Positions 26,839 through 41,800 of a stretch of DNA of 64,000 nt are shown here, in pieces. This stretch comes from Prunella strophiata (Eukaryota > Chordata > Aves > Passeriformes > Prunellidae). Location: NCBI GenBank assembly GCA_036583965.1, contig JAZBQD010000014.1, positions 50,101,626-50,165,625 of the forward strand. Reading direction: 5' to 3'. Within the stretch, counting starts at the first letter, position 1, and each line of letters starts with the position of its first letter. Under the pieces are notes generated by a model. The model made no database searches. It saw only the letters and a program-made list of their open reading frames with translations, and was not told the DNA's origin. The position numbers were made by a program, and so were the translations under genes.

Positions 26839-29800
26839 GTAAAAAAGTCAGATTTCATGTTTGGAGTTAAGAGGTCTGAAAAGTGATATAGGACAACCAA
26901 CCAACCAAGTACTTTTAATGAATCATTTTCATTTCACTTAGCTGGTGCATTCTGAATTTATCTATTAAATACATAAACAAAACAACAGTGATGACAGTAG
27001 CTAAATGAAACAGAAATCACACAAACAAAAATTATGTGCATGGACAGATACAGCCAAAGCAATCTCATCATGACTATCATCCCATCATGGGCACGTCATT
27101 AAATCTGAACAGTAAGCTGGCATTTGCTGTGAAATTATGGTAATTATTGCTATATATCTGGAGTCTGTAATGAGTAGGCAAAATGATTTTTTAAAAGTAC
27201 GAATAAATTACCTACTCATCTGAAAGCACTTCGTGGATGAGTTGAAGTTACAAAAAACTCAGGGATTTATCTCACCTACACATAGACACATATAATATAG
27301 AAACTTTCATCTGAATTACTCACATAAACGCCTCCTAACAGTCACAGAAGAGAAATGTGTGCTTTTGTGTTCTGATTTGTTTTACCAATCTTAGAAATAC
27401 ATTTTAGAAAGAAGTGATTTATACCTACAAGTGCCTATTTTTCCCAACCATGAAAAAAAGTTATGGTGTCATCTAAATTGTCAGACAAATCTTTTTAAAA
27501 CCACTTATAAATCCCAGAACACAGTAACAAAAAGCTGCTTATGAGAAGTACTGTTCCTTATTTTGGGCATGAGGGTGGAGGAAGGTATCTCTTAACAACT
27601 GTCTTTGACCTTCTACCAGTTCCAGTGGGACCCCTAGATCAGCCTTTTTGGTTTAGTTTAGTTTAGTTTGATTTAGCTCAGTTCAGTTTAGCCTTATTGT
27701 TCCTTATTTCTGTTCTTTCTGTCATGTACTTCCTACATACTACTACACAAATCACTTCCCTCATGCCCTACTAGCTGAGATAAATACTGCTTTGTCTTTT
27801 CAAAATGCCCCTGAGAAAATGTTCTTTAAAGTCTTAAAAGTGAACTGAGATCTTTCTCATCTACAGCAATCCAGATATTATATGAGGAACTGCTAAGCTT
27901 GTTTAAATGCTCTTCAAAGTTTTGAGGAAAGGAATGTAGTGAAAATGAGCTCCATTAGTGCTGTTTTATCAAGAGGACAAGCAGTTCACAGAGATGGAAA
28001 AGACAAAATGTGGGACTTCAGTCTATCTCATACTGCTCATTCTCTCCAGAAGACAAATGCTCTGTCCCATCTACAGTTAGTGTACAGCTATGTCCAGCTG
28101 AAGACCTCTCATTGCTTTTTCCAATTGGAGACAGCTTCAGAGCTAAGGAGTCTTATGTCAGGACAGTCCTCCTAGGAGCTGGCTAAAATATTCTTTTGTC
28201 ATGCTGCCTCATAATTTGTATATAGAATTGTGGTAAAAATGGGGGGCAGGTGTGTATTTTCCTTTTTGTTAGAAACAGACCCTTTCAGGAAGGTATGTAC
28301 TTCAGGAATTTATTTTCTTAGATAACCAGCTGGTGGCTAGACCAGCTTTCTGAGCTTTTTAGTGTAGTTCTGTGTCTAGTTTCAGATAACAAGAAACCAA
28401 GTGCACTCCATTAAATTACTATTTTATGAACTACAACGTGAAATGAAACATATTCTCCATGCTAATAGTGAATTACCACACTCGTTACTTAGTTTAAGTA
28501 ACCAATTTCCTGTCAAATTGCTTATGAAATACAGAGAAATAAGCATATCATATTTAACTTCTAGCACCTAAAACTGAAATAGGATAGTTATAGATACCTT
28601 GGCTGGATTTTATATTCACACTCCATTTTTTTTCCCTCTTTCTCAATTTTTTCAGTGGAAATTAACCTGACAAGTGATTATTATGTGAGTGGAGGTGGGT
28701 CAGACACCATATTCAAAGCAAGCAAGATCACTTTTCACTGGGGAAAATGCAACGCGTCATCCGACGGATCAGAACACAGTCTAGAAGGACAAAAATTTCC
28801 TCTTGAGGTAAAGTATAGAATTGATTTTGATGATTTCAACAGTTTGACATTCTGCGACATTACAACTCTACAAAATTCCTTTGTTTATCCCTTAAATCTA
28901 TTTGCCATATAAACATTCACTTAAATCCAAATTAAGAATAAATTATGCATTTTAGAAGGGCAGTGTAATGTGTTAGTGGCATGTTGAGAATGTCTAAACT
29001 GCTTTTTTTCCCATCTTCCAAGATGGTATATATGATGGTCAGTTCTGCTAATCTGACAAAGCTCCCACTAAATGTTAAGCTCCTAGGAATCTGGCCCATC
29101 ATATTCCACATCAGTTCATTATTCAAATGTAAAGGGACTTTTCAAAGTCAGGGCTTTGCTGAGAGCCCATGGCAGCTTTTGGGCCTTACAGAGCGTGGCC
29201 CATGTTGCTGGGCTAGAAAGAGCTGGCAGTGGTGTGCCAAGAGCCACGTGAGCAGGTCCTGGGTGCAGCCACATTGATAGGCACCCAGGCCAGTCCCCCT
29301 GGCTGGTTTGGCAGAATGGGTTGCAGCAGCGTGGGAGTGGGGTGGAGGAGAGGAGCAGCTATTCCTTTGGCATAAAGGCCAAACTCTCTTCCCTCAACAT
29401 GGCATTGTGTCATCTTCCAGTTAAAAAAAGGCAGTTGTGGCAGGCAGCTGTGCTGTTCCTCATTCCAAGCATTTTGAACTTTTATATGAAAGCAAAGCAG
29501 TAGTTCCAGGGCTGGCCTATACATGGAGAAGAGTGGTAAGCCAGGAGCAGTCCCCGGACAGTGTCAGTTCTTTTACCTCACTCGCCACTTAAAAATTCCC
29601 AATCACACTCCATCTGTCCTGACAAGGCATTACAAATACTCACACTCCATCTGTCCTGACAAGGCATCACAGAGAATACTCTCTTCCATTATCTCATAGA
29701 AAGCTCATAGGAGCAGTCACTCCCCCATACATGTTGGTCACCCAGCACTGGAGGAGATTTCCCAGCTGCCTCTGGAGAAAGAGAGAAAGGGGTGCAACAA

Positions 29801-32800
29801 AACCAATGCTCATGACATCAGTCAGATGTGGGTTCAAAGTGCCTGGTAATTTTATATTACTGATGGTTTTCTACACTTACTGCAAGGCAGATGCAGTAGG
29901 GACATCTTGGCATATTATTCATGTTTTATCACTGATGTACAGATTGATTTCACCAAGTACTCTAGGTCAGGAGTCCAGTTATCTCAGCTTACTGTATTAT
30001 CCATGGAAAGCATTGTGCTCCTTGAAAGGGTAATTCCTGCATCCTTAATAGTTTTCCAGGAGAGGTTGTTTTTACATAGCTAATTATTTATGAATTCCAT
30101 CCTGCATCCTCAGATAACACAAACGAGATAGGTAAAAAATCCCTACGTTTGCTTAAAATTTTTTGTTTGGATGTTTTTTCCCTCAAAATGGGAATATAAA
30201 TAATTGTATTGTTGAATGTTTACAAGTTTTTATATATAACATTTGAATATATTTTTAATTGCAGATGCAAATCTACTGCTATGATGCAGATCAGTTTACA
30301 GATTTTGAAGAGGCAGTTAAAGGAAGTGGAAAGTTAAGAGCTTTATCAATTTTATTTGAGGTAAACAAAATACATCTTTGTGTCATTTAATAAGACTTGA
30401 AACACATCAGATGTTCAAACTGAATTTAACTGGTTCCAATGTGTGATCACTGAGTTACAAAGTTTCATGTATCTTTCTAATTTATTCTTGCAGAAAAGCA
30501 AATGGGCAAAATAAATTTGTTTGGCTTTAAATCATCTATAATTTTGGTGGTAAACTGTAACTTCAATCTTTTTTTGTGAAGCCTGTACTGTTAAAATATG
30601 CAATTTCTTTTTAACAGATTGGACTAGAAGATAATCCAGATTATAATCCAATCATTAATGGAGTAGATAGTGTTAGTCGTTTTGGTAAGTTTGCCTCCAT
30701 TTTTTATTGATTACTGATTAACTAAATACCACTTCAATGTGATTATGAAACCTTTAAGACATTGAGGAGCATGGTTCTCTATTGCTCAGCCATGTCTATT
30801 TTGTTAGAAATTACAGAATCTGGTCAGATGAGAAATGGACAATCACCAACCACATGAAATCTAATATAAACAAGTGCCAGATTCTGCTCCTGGGAAAGGG
30901 TAATCCTGGTTATATATAAAAACCAGGGAGGGAGATTCTGAAGAGCACCCCTTTGGAAAAAGGTTTGGGGTTTGGTTTAATGGCCAGTTGAACATGAGTC
31001 AGCAGTGCCCTGGCAGCCAGGAGGGCCAGCCCTGTCCTGGGGGGCATCAGGCACAGCACTGCCAGCCAGGCAAGGGAAGGGATTGTCCCACTCTGCTCTG
31101 AGCTGGGGCAGCCTCACCTCCAGTGCTGGGGGCAGTTCTGGGCGCCACAATGTAAGAAGGATGTAAGAAGCCTATGTAAGAAGCCTATTAGCATGCATCC
31201 AGAGAAGGGCAACCAAGATTGTGAAAGGTCTTGAAGACAAGGAGTGTCTGAGGTCACTTTGTTCAGCTTGGAGAAGGTGCCTCATCACAGTCAACAACTT
31301 CTTTAGGTGGGGCGACAGAGAAGCATTTGCTGACCAGCAGCAGGACATGAGGAGATGGGATGAAGCTGTGTCAGAAGTTCAGATTAGGCATTAGAAAAGG
31401 CCCTTCATTGTGATGGTGATGGTGACAGCCTGGGAACAAGCTCCCCAGAGAAGTGGTTATGGCACAAATATCTGGATGATGCTCTTAGTTATATCGTTTA
31501 GTTTTAGGTAGTCCTGTGAGGAGCAAGGAGTTGGACTCGATGATCCTCACATGTTTCTTCCAACCTGAGATGTTTTATGTTTCTCTGATTAATTTACCCC
31601 CAAGAATATTTGTAACAAAACACGTGTACATGAGTAAATATAACTATCATGAGAAATTTGTAACTGCTTAAATGCTAAATCCGCATAAATCTGATTTATT
31701 ATGTAAGTCTTCTTAATCATATATATCAGGATTTTTATATTTGGTTGGAAGCTAGGTAAGACTGTTGTAAGTAGCCAAGAAGGGTCTTACAAGAGTGAGA
31801 CTGTTCAGTAGACTCAGAGGAGAGAAATTTTTTTTCAGTAGCTCCCGTGTAAATCCAAAATAGTCCAAATAGATTGTATTGGTAATGGTTGCTCATCAAG
31901 ACGTGTTCAGCGTGCACAAAGAGACCTGGGCTATGTTTCTAACACAGTTTCATGGTTTCTTTGCAGATGAATAATTATGAATGAGCACTGTCTTGGACAG
32001 GGTTATATTCTTACATCGTGTCCATGCGTTTAAGGAAACCTTGTCTCAGTTTTCCTTGATGTAATGGTGCTTGAATGTAAAAAGCTGTTTTAAAAGCCTT
32101 CAAAAGTGTGACATTAAAATCAAGATTTATTTTTTTCCCTCTGGAAAACAAACACTATTCAACAAATTTAAAAGGGAACACCTTTCATAAGTTAGAAAGA
32201 CATAGGGGGTGGAAATAAAAAGTAGTTAAGATTCATTACTTTTGTGTGTCATCTTCTGTGAAACAAAAAGGAGAACTAGTAATACATCAAGACAGATGCT
32301 GTCCTACAGCCTTGGAAGGAACTGTAAAACTATCAGAGCAAGATTCAAGATACAGCCACTACATGGCACTTCAACAATGCTTAGAATACAATTTTCCTGA
32401 ATAAAATGCAGATGAGCTCAGGAAATTCAGGTCATAACCAAATCAAGTTGTTTCTTCTGAAGAAAAGCACACAATCTCTCCTTGTCTATGTCCTTGTCAG
32501 TCATATTGTGCTTATTTGAATCACAGTTGCTGAGTTCTCAAGCTCTGCAGAGGAGCATTCCTGTTCCTTCTAGACAAACTTTCTGGTTTTCATATTCTTT
32601 GTAGGTGTTTGATTTTGAGAATCTAGGCTGTGAGTCTCATTAATGGGTATTCTAAAATCCAAAGTTTCAACATGTATGGCAGGATTCTTGTTACAAATGA
32701 GAAGTTTCATGTCCCCAGCCATCTATATAAAATGGACTTCATTTTTGCTGAGGGACAGATGTGTTAACTAGACACATACCAGATTGCAATGATAGCTTCT

Positions 32801-35800
32801 GTCTGAAGGCTGATTAGCATTTTGACAGGAGAAATGGAAGGCTGTGCTTTGCTCAACACTGCTGAATGTTCCCTCTTCATGATACATGAATGAGAGAGAG
32901 GGGACAAGTCAGCTCTTAAACCTTAACTCAGTAGAGAAATCACTGCAGAGAAGAAAAGCATCAATCCCTTGTAGTCAACTGTTAATGCAGTTTGCTGTTC
33001 TCACCAAGTTTGTAAGGAATTATGAAGACAAAGGTCAGAAATCTGTGCAGGGCTGAGGAGGCAACATACCTGTAAAAGCATGAGTTAAATCACAGTCTGA
33101 AAATCCATTGGATATTCAGAAGTAAATACTTATCAATTAGGGAGGAGCTTGAAATGAATAACTTTAGATTGAAATAAGGTGCATAAGGATCTACACTACT
33201 ACAAGATGTGAAAAGCAGCATTATTTTGGATGCACCAGACAGTAAAGCAGATAATTGTCACAGACAGAAAAGTCTGCCTTGCTGAAGTTGTTACCATTTA
33301 TGCCAATTGCTTTTGCTGGACCCTACTGCCATACCAGCAGACACTTAGCTTGCTGTAGATGGACTTCCAGCAATCCTTCATGCTTACTCCCAGCTGACAA
33401 GGTACCCAGTAAACTTTTGACCTGAAAGATTTGATACTATTTTCACAGAATGTAGTCTCCTGGAGGAGGTCTTTGCATTGTTTGCTGCTTTGTGTTAAGG
33501 TGTTACAGTTTTTCACATTGTTATCACCATTTAAAAAAGAATCCTTATGCACAGAAATTCTGCTTCTGCAATCATGAGTATTATTAACCCTCAGGCCTAA
33601 CATGGTGACAGTTCCCCAGGCATTGATTTTCTGCAAAAAAACTCAAGAACTTGATCAAATTTGGGGGAGAGTTTGAAGCATGTCATGAGACCTAGAACAA
33701 AGATTTAACAAACTTTTTTTCTTTGAAATTCAAGAGTGAGACAAAGCTATGGCACCTTGCAGGTAAGCTTAGAGTGAGAGAATTCTTGTGAACCAATATA
33801 CTAAAATTAGTCTATTTGTTACTGAAGTAACTTACTATACCTTCCCAAGTGGGTTTGAGCTATTCTTTTTCAAATGAAATAGAAGACTCCATGATTTATT
33901 TGTATGCTTGTCTCTCTGGAAATTAAATTTTGAAAAGCTTCTAAATTAGCACATTCCTATAATGGCAGTTTTTTTGGAGAGTGTGATTTGCATTTATTAA
34001 TTGCTTCTGTAGTATTTTAACTATCTGACTATTTTTCTTTTTTATTTTTTCAGGAAAACAGGCTGCCTTAGAACCATTTATTTTGCTGAATCTCTTGCCA
34101 AATGCAACAGACAAATATTACACTTACAATGGGTCTCTATCAGCTCCTCCATGCTCTGAAACAGTTGAATGGATTGTGTTTAAAGACACCATAAGTATTT
34201 CTGAAAACCAGGTATTTGTTTAATGTAGTAAAACCAAACAATTACACATAATACCAAAGAGAAATTGCCATGTATATGGTAGAAGTTCATGGCATTCATT
34301 GCCAGCCCAACAACAAAGCTTTTATCTAGTTAGAAGTTTTTCATTAGCTGTTAAATTAGAAAGCATCTATATTAATTGTGTTATCTTTTACATTTTTTAT
34401 AGTTTAGTACTAGAATCTGAGCAATTTCTTGTCATAAAATAAGGTAAGAATATATTCCAGGCTGTCTGGACTTGGAGCTCAGATAAAAGGGAGTACAGAA
34501 CACTTTTTGGATATTCCCCCAGCCACATGGTGATGCTGAGCAGAGCATAGCTCCAACAGCTGAGTGGTTGAAAAATACTTGTGCAGTAAAACATTAGATA
34601 TACTGATAGAACAGAAGAAAAGTTCAGTGCCATGAAGGATAACTCAACTGTGAGACTTTATCCAACGTCTTTTCCCAAGAGTTTTTGCCTATTAGCAGAA
34701 TCTGGTCAATTTTTATGGCTTCTAACTTACTTTTTTCCTAATGTCTTCTAGTTAGCTGTATTCTGTGAAGTGCTAACAATGCAGCAGTCTGGCTATGTTA
34801 TGCTGATGGACTACCTGCAAAACAACTTCAGAGAACAGCAATATAAGTTCTTTGGGCAAGTGTTTTCCTCTTACACTGGACAAGAAGAAATTCATGAAGC
34901 AGGTACTTAACTGAACAGTCATTCCTCTCTTTGCAAGTTAAAAGACAATTTTCAGTAAAAGATTCATCCAAGTATGCAGTTACTCATTTTAAATTGTGTA
35001 GAAAGTAGCACACTGCGTTATTAGTCATAAATCTATCACTTCAGAGAAAAAAAAAACAGCAATCATAAAACATGTCAGATTAAATGGAGTGGAAAATTAA
35101 ATGCTTGTCTTGACCAGGCATTCAGTGAAAATCACATCAGTTCAAGCTTCCATATAGTGCCCTTTTAATGTGTTTCAGACCTCAACAAAGCTGCCTTTTC
35201 AGAGACTGCAGGAGTATTTTGTTTTACAAACCCATTTGGTTCTTTATCATGTAGTGTGGATGCTTTTTCAACAGAGACTGAAGGGTTGTCACCACATTAA
35301 TTTCAAGTAGTTTGCATAGAAAGTGATAGATGGAGAGAATTCCAGAAGCCAGATTCTGTTCTCAGTCTCACCTAAAACTTCAGGGAGGTTTGAGGAGGTT
35401 ATGTGACCAAAATAGTACATTATGTAGTGGGAAACAAGATTTGGCACTAAACATGGAAGTCAATAATTCCTGTACTAACAAGCACAAAAGAATATATAGG
35501 AAACTTCTAAACTGAAAGCACTGTTACTGCTTGGATGAAAATACCTGTAGATTCTTTAACTCAATTTCACTGAACTGTGTTTAATTAGACATAAACAGAT
35601 GACTTAAGCACAGGCTATAGGTGTTCTCCAGATTAGAAGTGTGGTTTCATACAGGTACTTTTACATATTTATGTGATCACACATGTATACAGACACACAC
35701 AAATGCAACTATAGGATTTGTTTAATGTAGAACATTAGAGAAGCATTTATATGCCTTCATTTTAAGACAAATAAAATTAAGAAACCCTAGGAATCATTAA

Positions 35801-38800
35801 ACTTAAATGTTCAGATGTAAGAGCTGTAGCATGAATGCCAAAGTCTCTAAGAGTCAATAGGCTTATTCATGTTTAATATTGCATAGTAGTCAACAGAAAA
35901 AACTAATCTTTTTAATCCCTTTTTAGAGGATGTATGAGAAATGGCAAGACTGATTATTACTCAGGGAGATAACTGAAAAATTATTTTGTGTTGTGAAACC
36001 TAGAATCCCAATTTTCTCCTGTTGTGTTCAGTGTAGATTCTCATTAGGCAGTAAGATTAAATGCTTGATTTATTGCTGTTAATTAATACATGACATTTCA
36101 TAAGTAGAACTAAGTTTTCTTAGAAAAGCTAGAAGAATCTTTCTATTCCATTATAAAGTAATTTCAGGAATTTTCAAAATATTTTCAGGAATTTTTTCAC
36201 AGTGACATCCCCAACATTTTTGGTGTACAAGCATGGTCTTTCTAAGTGCATGGGAGATGCTTCATTCCCCAAACCTGCCTAGTGATATACATTATTTCCC
36301 TATGCAATATGTATGTAGCAATTTAAGAAGATTAAAATAGCTAATACTTACAGCCATGCCTGAGGATTCACCTAAAAAAAAGTGTTTTGAAACTGTAGTG
36401 CTTAATCTCCACCAACCTCAGCTGGCATGCAAATCCATTTATAATAAAAATCATTGTTTATTCCTGTAAACCTGAGAGCCATTGTGGTGGCTGCTGGGCA
36501 CATTGGGTGACTTTCCATCTGCTCCACCCTTCTGGTAAGGCCCTGTAAATAAGGGCTAAAACCTAACTCTTATTTATCTTCCTGGATTTAGTAAGGTATA
36601 AAAAACAATGGGTTCTTAAAATTCCACACTGACAATATATATTGATAAAAAGTCAGCCTGTTTTCCCATGAGAAGCACAACCACAAGAAGTTCAGTGGCT
36701 GTCTCAGTTAAATTCTCCTGTGAGGTGTGGGGTCAGGACTCATCCTTTCACATTCCTCAGTCCACAAGACTTCATTGGCAATCCCCAGATTCCCAGGTGT
36801 GTGTGGGACACTTCCACTGGCACAGTGTGTGGGGTGCAGGTGCCCAGGCTTTGGCAGTGCTGGGTACAGGGGGAGCCTCTGTGGGGAGAGCCTGGGGCTG
36901 CCCTGAGCCAGACCCAGACAGATCCAGCTGGCTCCAGCCCACCCATCTCAGGGCACTGGGAGCCAGGGTGCTGGCACCTCTGGGAAAAGAAAGCTGCACA
37001 GCAGTGAGGAGCAAGGGGGACGTGAGAAATGGCTCTGTCACACCCAGCTGAGAGAAGGAAGAAGGGGAGGAGGCACTCCAGCTGCAGAGCAGAGATTCCC
37101 CTGCAGCCCACACTGAAGATTATGGTGAGGCAGCCTGTCCTGTGGCAGACTGTGGACACTCCATGCAGGAACAGGCTCCTGGCTGTGGCTTGTGGAGAGA
37201 AGCCCAGGCAGGAGCAGATTATCTGTCAGGTCTCTGACCCTAGGAACCCACAGTGTAGCAGTCTGTTCCCAAAAGACTGTCCAGAGGCTGGACAAATTCA
37301 TGAAAGACTGCATCCTGTGGATGGGACCCCACATTGGAGCAGAGGAACAGCATGAGGAAGGAGCAGCAGAGGCAAAATGTCATAAGCTGACCACAATTCC
37401 CATTCCATTTTCCCTGTGCCACTGGGAGTGGGGAGGTGGAGGAATAAGGAGTGAAGTTGAGCCTGGGAAGAAGCAAAGGGTGGGGAGGTTTCGTAGTTTT
37501 GTTTTTGTTTCTTACTACCCTACTCTATTTTTATTGGTGATAAATTCCCCAAATTTAATCTGTTTGCCCATGATGGTGGTTGGTGAGCAATCTCTGTCTT
37601 TATCTTGACCCATCAGCTTTTATATCTTCCTTTCTTCCTCTGCCCTGCTGAGGAGGGGGAGTGGGCAAGTGTCTGGGTGGGCACCTGGTGATCAGCCAAG
37701 GTCAACCCAGAAGACATCAGCTGTGCTGCTCCACCTCTATTACAGAGAGAGTGTAGATCTGGAATATTAAAAAATTGCTTTTTGTCACACACTGCAGGGA
37801 TCTACAAAGCCCCTGAATATCTGAATGTAAATTAAGTGATTTCATGGTTTCAACAATTGAAAAGTTGAATTAAAAAGATAATCTCAAACATAGATTTAAC
37901 TAAAGTAGAAGAACACAACAAAGGTGGGGGGGAAAAAGCCAAATCTGGGCAGGCTATAAAGGTCTTCTGATCAAAAACATAGCCCAGGCAGTTTTTGGCA
38001 ATGATTTGGCTGATGTACCCCAGTGGTTCTCCATGATGCAATTAAGTTTAGATGAAAATTTCCTAAGTTACATGGGTAGCATTTTGTTCCACAGAAGAAT
38101 AAGCAACAATAGATGCATTACTACAACATAATGTGATATGCAAAACCAGAATCCAAGTATTCTCCTGGAGAAAGCAGAGACTTGGATTCAAGTTTAGCAG
38201 GGGTTTGAGTAGGCCTCTAAATTTCTGTGAATTTTTTTTGCAAATTTTTCTGTGAATTTGCTCTTCAGACTAGTAACAGACTCAAGAACCCCTTTTCTTG
38301 CAGACTCTTTGCTCAGATTTTCTAGAAGTTGGTATCACAGCAGAAGTACTTAATTAGCTAAGTTGTAATGTGGTCTCCTTTCTAGTCTCTGAAGAAGGAA
38401 AATGGGAAAAGGCAGAGTAAAGTACTTCTGTGTTACTGACAGATAGGAAAGAAAAGGGCTCAGCAGGATGATTTATGAAGTGACATCAGAAGAAGGGCAA
38501 GAGAAAACATTTTGGGCAGGCATGGAGGTGAACTAATACATAGCTGATTGTCATGTAGTAATATTGTCAGTCATTGCTGAGATGAACATCAAAAGGAGGA
38601 GAACAAAAAGGAAAACTTTTTTCTTGGGAAAAAATAGAAGAACCATCTGGAAAAGGGAAAAAGGAAAACAAAGAAATAATACTGGAAGCACCAACCTTGT
38701 ACCTTTAAAAGTTTTATAATACTGCTCTGTGAGTCTGAATACAGACAGAGATTTCAGAACCAAATTCACTGATAAGCAAAAAAGACTGTAGAGAAGAATT

Positions 38801-41800
38801 TTGAATACAGAGAAGTTTGGTGTTTATATTATAAAAAAGCATTTTGACAAGAATTTTAAACACCTTTGAAAATAAATACCTGAGGAGTCTTTAGATTCAT
38901 TGAAAAATAATGAAATCTGTTTAAATCATCTGTGTTCACGCTCAGAATTGAGAAGGGCTGGTCTAATGATTTCTCCTTGCCATCTGGTGGAAATGGGGAG
39001 GAATGACAAATTTTAGGAATGGAATGGAATGGAATGGAATGGAATGGAATGGAATGGAATGGAATGGAATGGAATGGAATGGAATGGACACAGCATGAGA
39101 TTTTTTTTTAAATTTGCTCTTTCTTTGCGTCAATTAAAATAATTAAGTGTAATTAATTAAATGGTGTATCAGTTATATAGCACCATAGATTCAAAATGCG
39201 GAAAGGGAATTCACCTAAATTACACAGACTAACGCTGCCTCTGCTATTAGCTTACACACAAACACAGAAATCACAAAAGCCTTGCTGCTTGTTTTCCGTT
39301 GCTGCTCAGAACTTCCCACCTTCCCTGGAGAAATTCCTCTGACAAATATTTTGACGAGGCTTGAGTGGCCCCTTGTGTTCAAGTGGCGAAATGCAAAGCT
39401 GAAGGACTTCTCTTTCAAAATGCAGTGTTGTCTTCCAAAGCGTTGGGGCATCTTGTGTTCCCTTCTTTTTAGAGAACTCCAAAGGATCTGCACTTGTTTT
39501 CTTAGCAAGCTGAATAGGGTTTTTTGCTTGCTTTTTCTAGATACTCATATATTGCCCTAAGCACATTATGAGATGTAAAAAATGTTTCCTCATTTATTCC
39601 AATTCAAGCTAAAAATATAATAACAAGCCTTAAAATATAATAACATGAAATGACTACTGCTAATGCAATACTTAGATTCTTCTTATTTGCCTTTTATCTC
39701 TTCTTTAAGTACTATAAAAAGATTCAAACAGCCTTGAGGGGAAATTCAGGTGATAGGTTTACCTTTAACCATTAAAAACAATCTACTGTAGATCATTCTA
39801 TTATAGCTAGTGCAAGAGTATGCTGCTCTTCTTGTGCTGCTTTGACAGAGCCATAAAGACAGAATTGTTGAGATTTGTTGATTCCCAGGACAGATGTAAG
39901 AATCTTTATGTTTTATCATTTGTATTTTATTTCTTAGGAACTGGATACTAATATTTCACAAAATATGGTATAAGAGGCAGGGAGAGGAGACTCAGTCCTC
40001 AATTTCACTTGCTTTTGGAAATCTAGTGTTTAAATACTGGTTCTGTTTACAATGGCATGGAATTTCAAATGTTTTAGTGAAAAGCTAAAATTGAGGCCCA
40101 CAAAAAGACTTTCATTAGTTTTCTCAGGATACCTCCTCTCAAGATTTTAGTAGAGTTACTTGTACCATTTAATAAATACCATATTCCTTCCCTTTTTCTT
40201 TCTTCCAGTTTGCAGCTCAGAACCTGAAAATGTTCAATCAGATCCAAAGAATTACACGAGTCTTCTTGTTACATGGGAAAGACCTCGCGTTGTATACGAC
40301 ACCACAATTGAGAGATTTGCTGTCTTTTATCAACAGCTGGAGGGAGAAGACCAGACTAAGCATGAGTTTCTGACAGATGGGTATCAGGACTTGGTAACTG
40401 TAAACTCTTCAAGTTTCATAAAAAAGGGATGATGGTGTAACAACTCACTGTTAATTATTGTGATGGATTAAACTGTAGCTGGGAGCTGACTGAAGAGAAA
40501 TTATCTCATTTTTTGGCTATAAAGCCACAAAGACAATTTAAAAGAAAAGAAAAAACTTCTCTTGTCTAGAACAGGGAAAAACTCTACAGATTGCTGCTTT
40601 GATTTGCCTATACTTGCCATGAGCATGTCAGTCACAGAGCTCCCTAGCCATAAAACCCAACTGTCAGTTAATAATAACCTGTAATTCATTGCTCATGGAT
40701 GTGAAAGAATGACCTACACAAGCAACTAATGAGATTCAATTCAATTATACTGCTATAAATACTAAGTTACTGATTACAGCTTCATGGTATTTTACTAATG
40801 AGATCTGTTCCTCTCATGGTCTTTAAAGACTCATCAGACATAATGTTACCTAAACTTGTGTTCAATGCTATATAGTTATTTGGCTTGTTATCCTCCATGT
40901 AAAAAGTCACAAGTTTGTTTTTTTTTTTTAATTTGACTGAAAACCATTTGGGACAATAAAATAAAAAAGCACACATTATAATACCAGAAGAAAGGAGCTT
41001 TGTGGTTCATAAGGAAAATGTGTTATAAAAAAAAAATCATTTTCATATTCTTGATACCTATTAGCAAGTAAATTATTAAATGTGTTTTTTTCTTTTAGGG
41101 GGCTATTCTAAACAATCTGCTGCCCAATACAAGTTATGTTCTTCAGATAGTTGCTGTTTGCTCAAATGGTCTGTATGGAAAATACAGTGACCAAGTCATT
41201 GTTGATATGCCTTTAGAGGATGCAGGTAAGTGGTCTTTTGAGTTTAGTGATCCCTTTTAGCTGAAAAAAAAATCTGTATTTGAAGAACTAGTTTGTTTGC
41301 AAACCAGTTAAAATGCATGCCTTCCAAATTATGCCAAAATGAAATTTCAAAATCACTCCACTTAACCTTTAGCATGACCCTTGCTAATGATATTTTACAT
41401 AATTCCTTGTAAGCATTGCCTATAAAAAAATGCATGTTAATTTTTTTAATTCTAAGAATATTCTGAAAAGAACCTACTTGATTTCAAATCTCACACAAAT
41501 CTCACAAGTGCATCTTTTAGGTGTGTTGGGAAATAAAACCATATTTGGTATTATTTCTCTGTGGCTCAAACATCCTCTCAAAATTAATTCACACCGCCAA
41601 AGTATTAAAGAATCAAGCAATACAACCCCACTATATGATTTATAAGTCTATATTAATGATTTTGAAATTTGATTTCTTATGAATACTTGGAATTTGATTT
41701 CAAAAGACTTGTGATGATGGAATTCCCTTGCTTCTTAATGCTGCCTTGCAAAAAAAGTCAAAAGGCCTAACAAACAAATCTTAATGATTTCACAGCCAGA

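Larger units (their letters stand above)
34903..40208 (+). other. Intron between exons 8 and 9
   Basis: 5306 bp, separating the carbonic-anhydrase-like and FN3 domains. It holds the LTR-like segment ending near 37710 and the GGAAT array. 34903-36650 and 37711-39000 are AT-rich with no recognisable element. Confidence 0.95.

Noticed and set aside
36668..37608. Several overlapping open frames of 95-139 codons on both strands
   Set aside because: They coincide with the GC-rich LTR-like segment; low stop density follows from base composition and no retroviral protein motif is visible.
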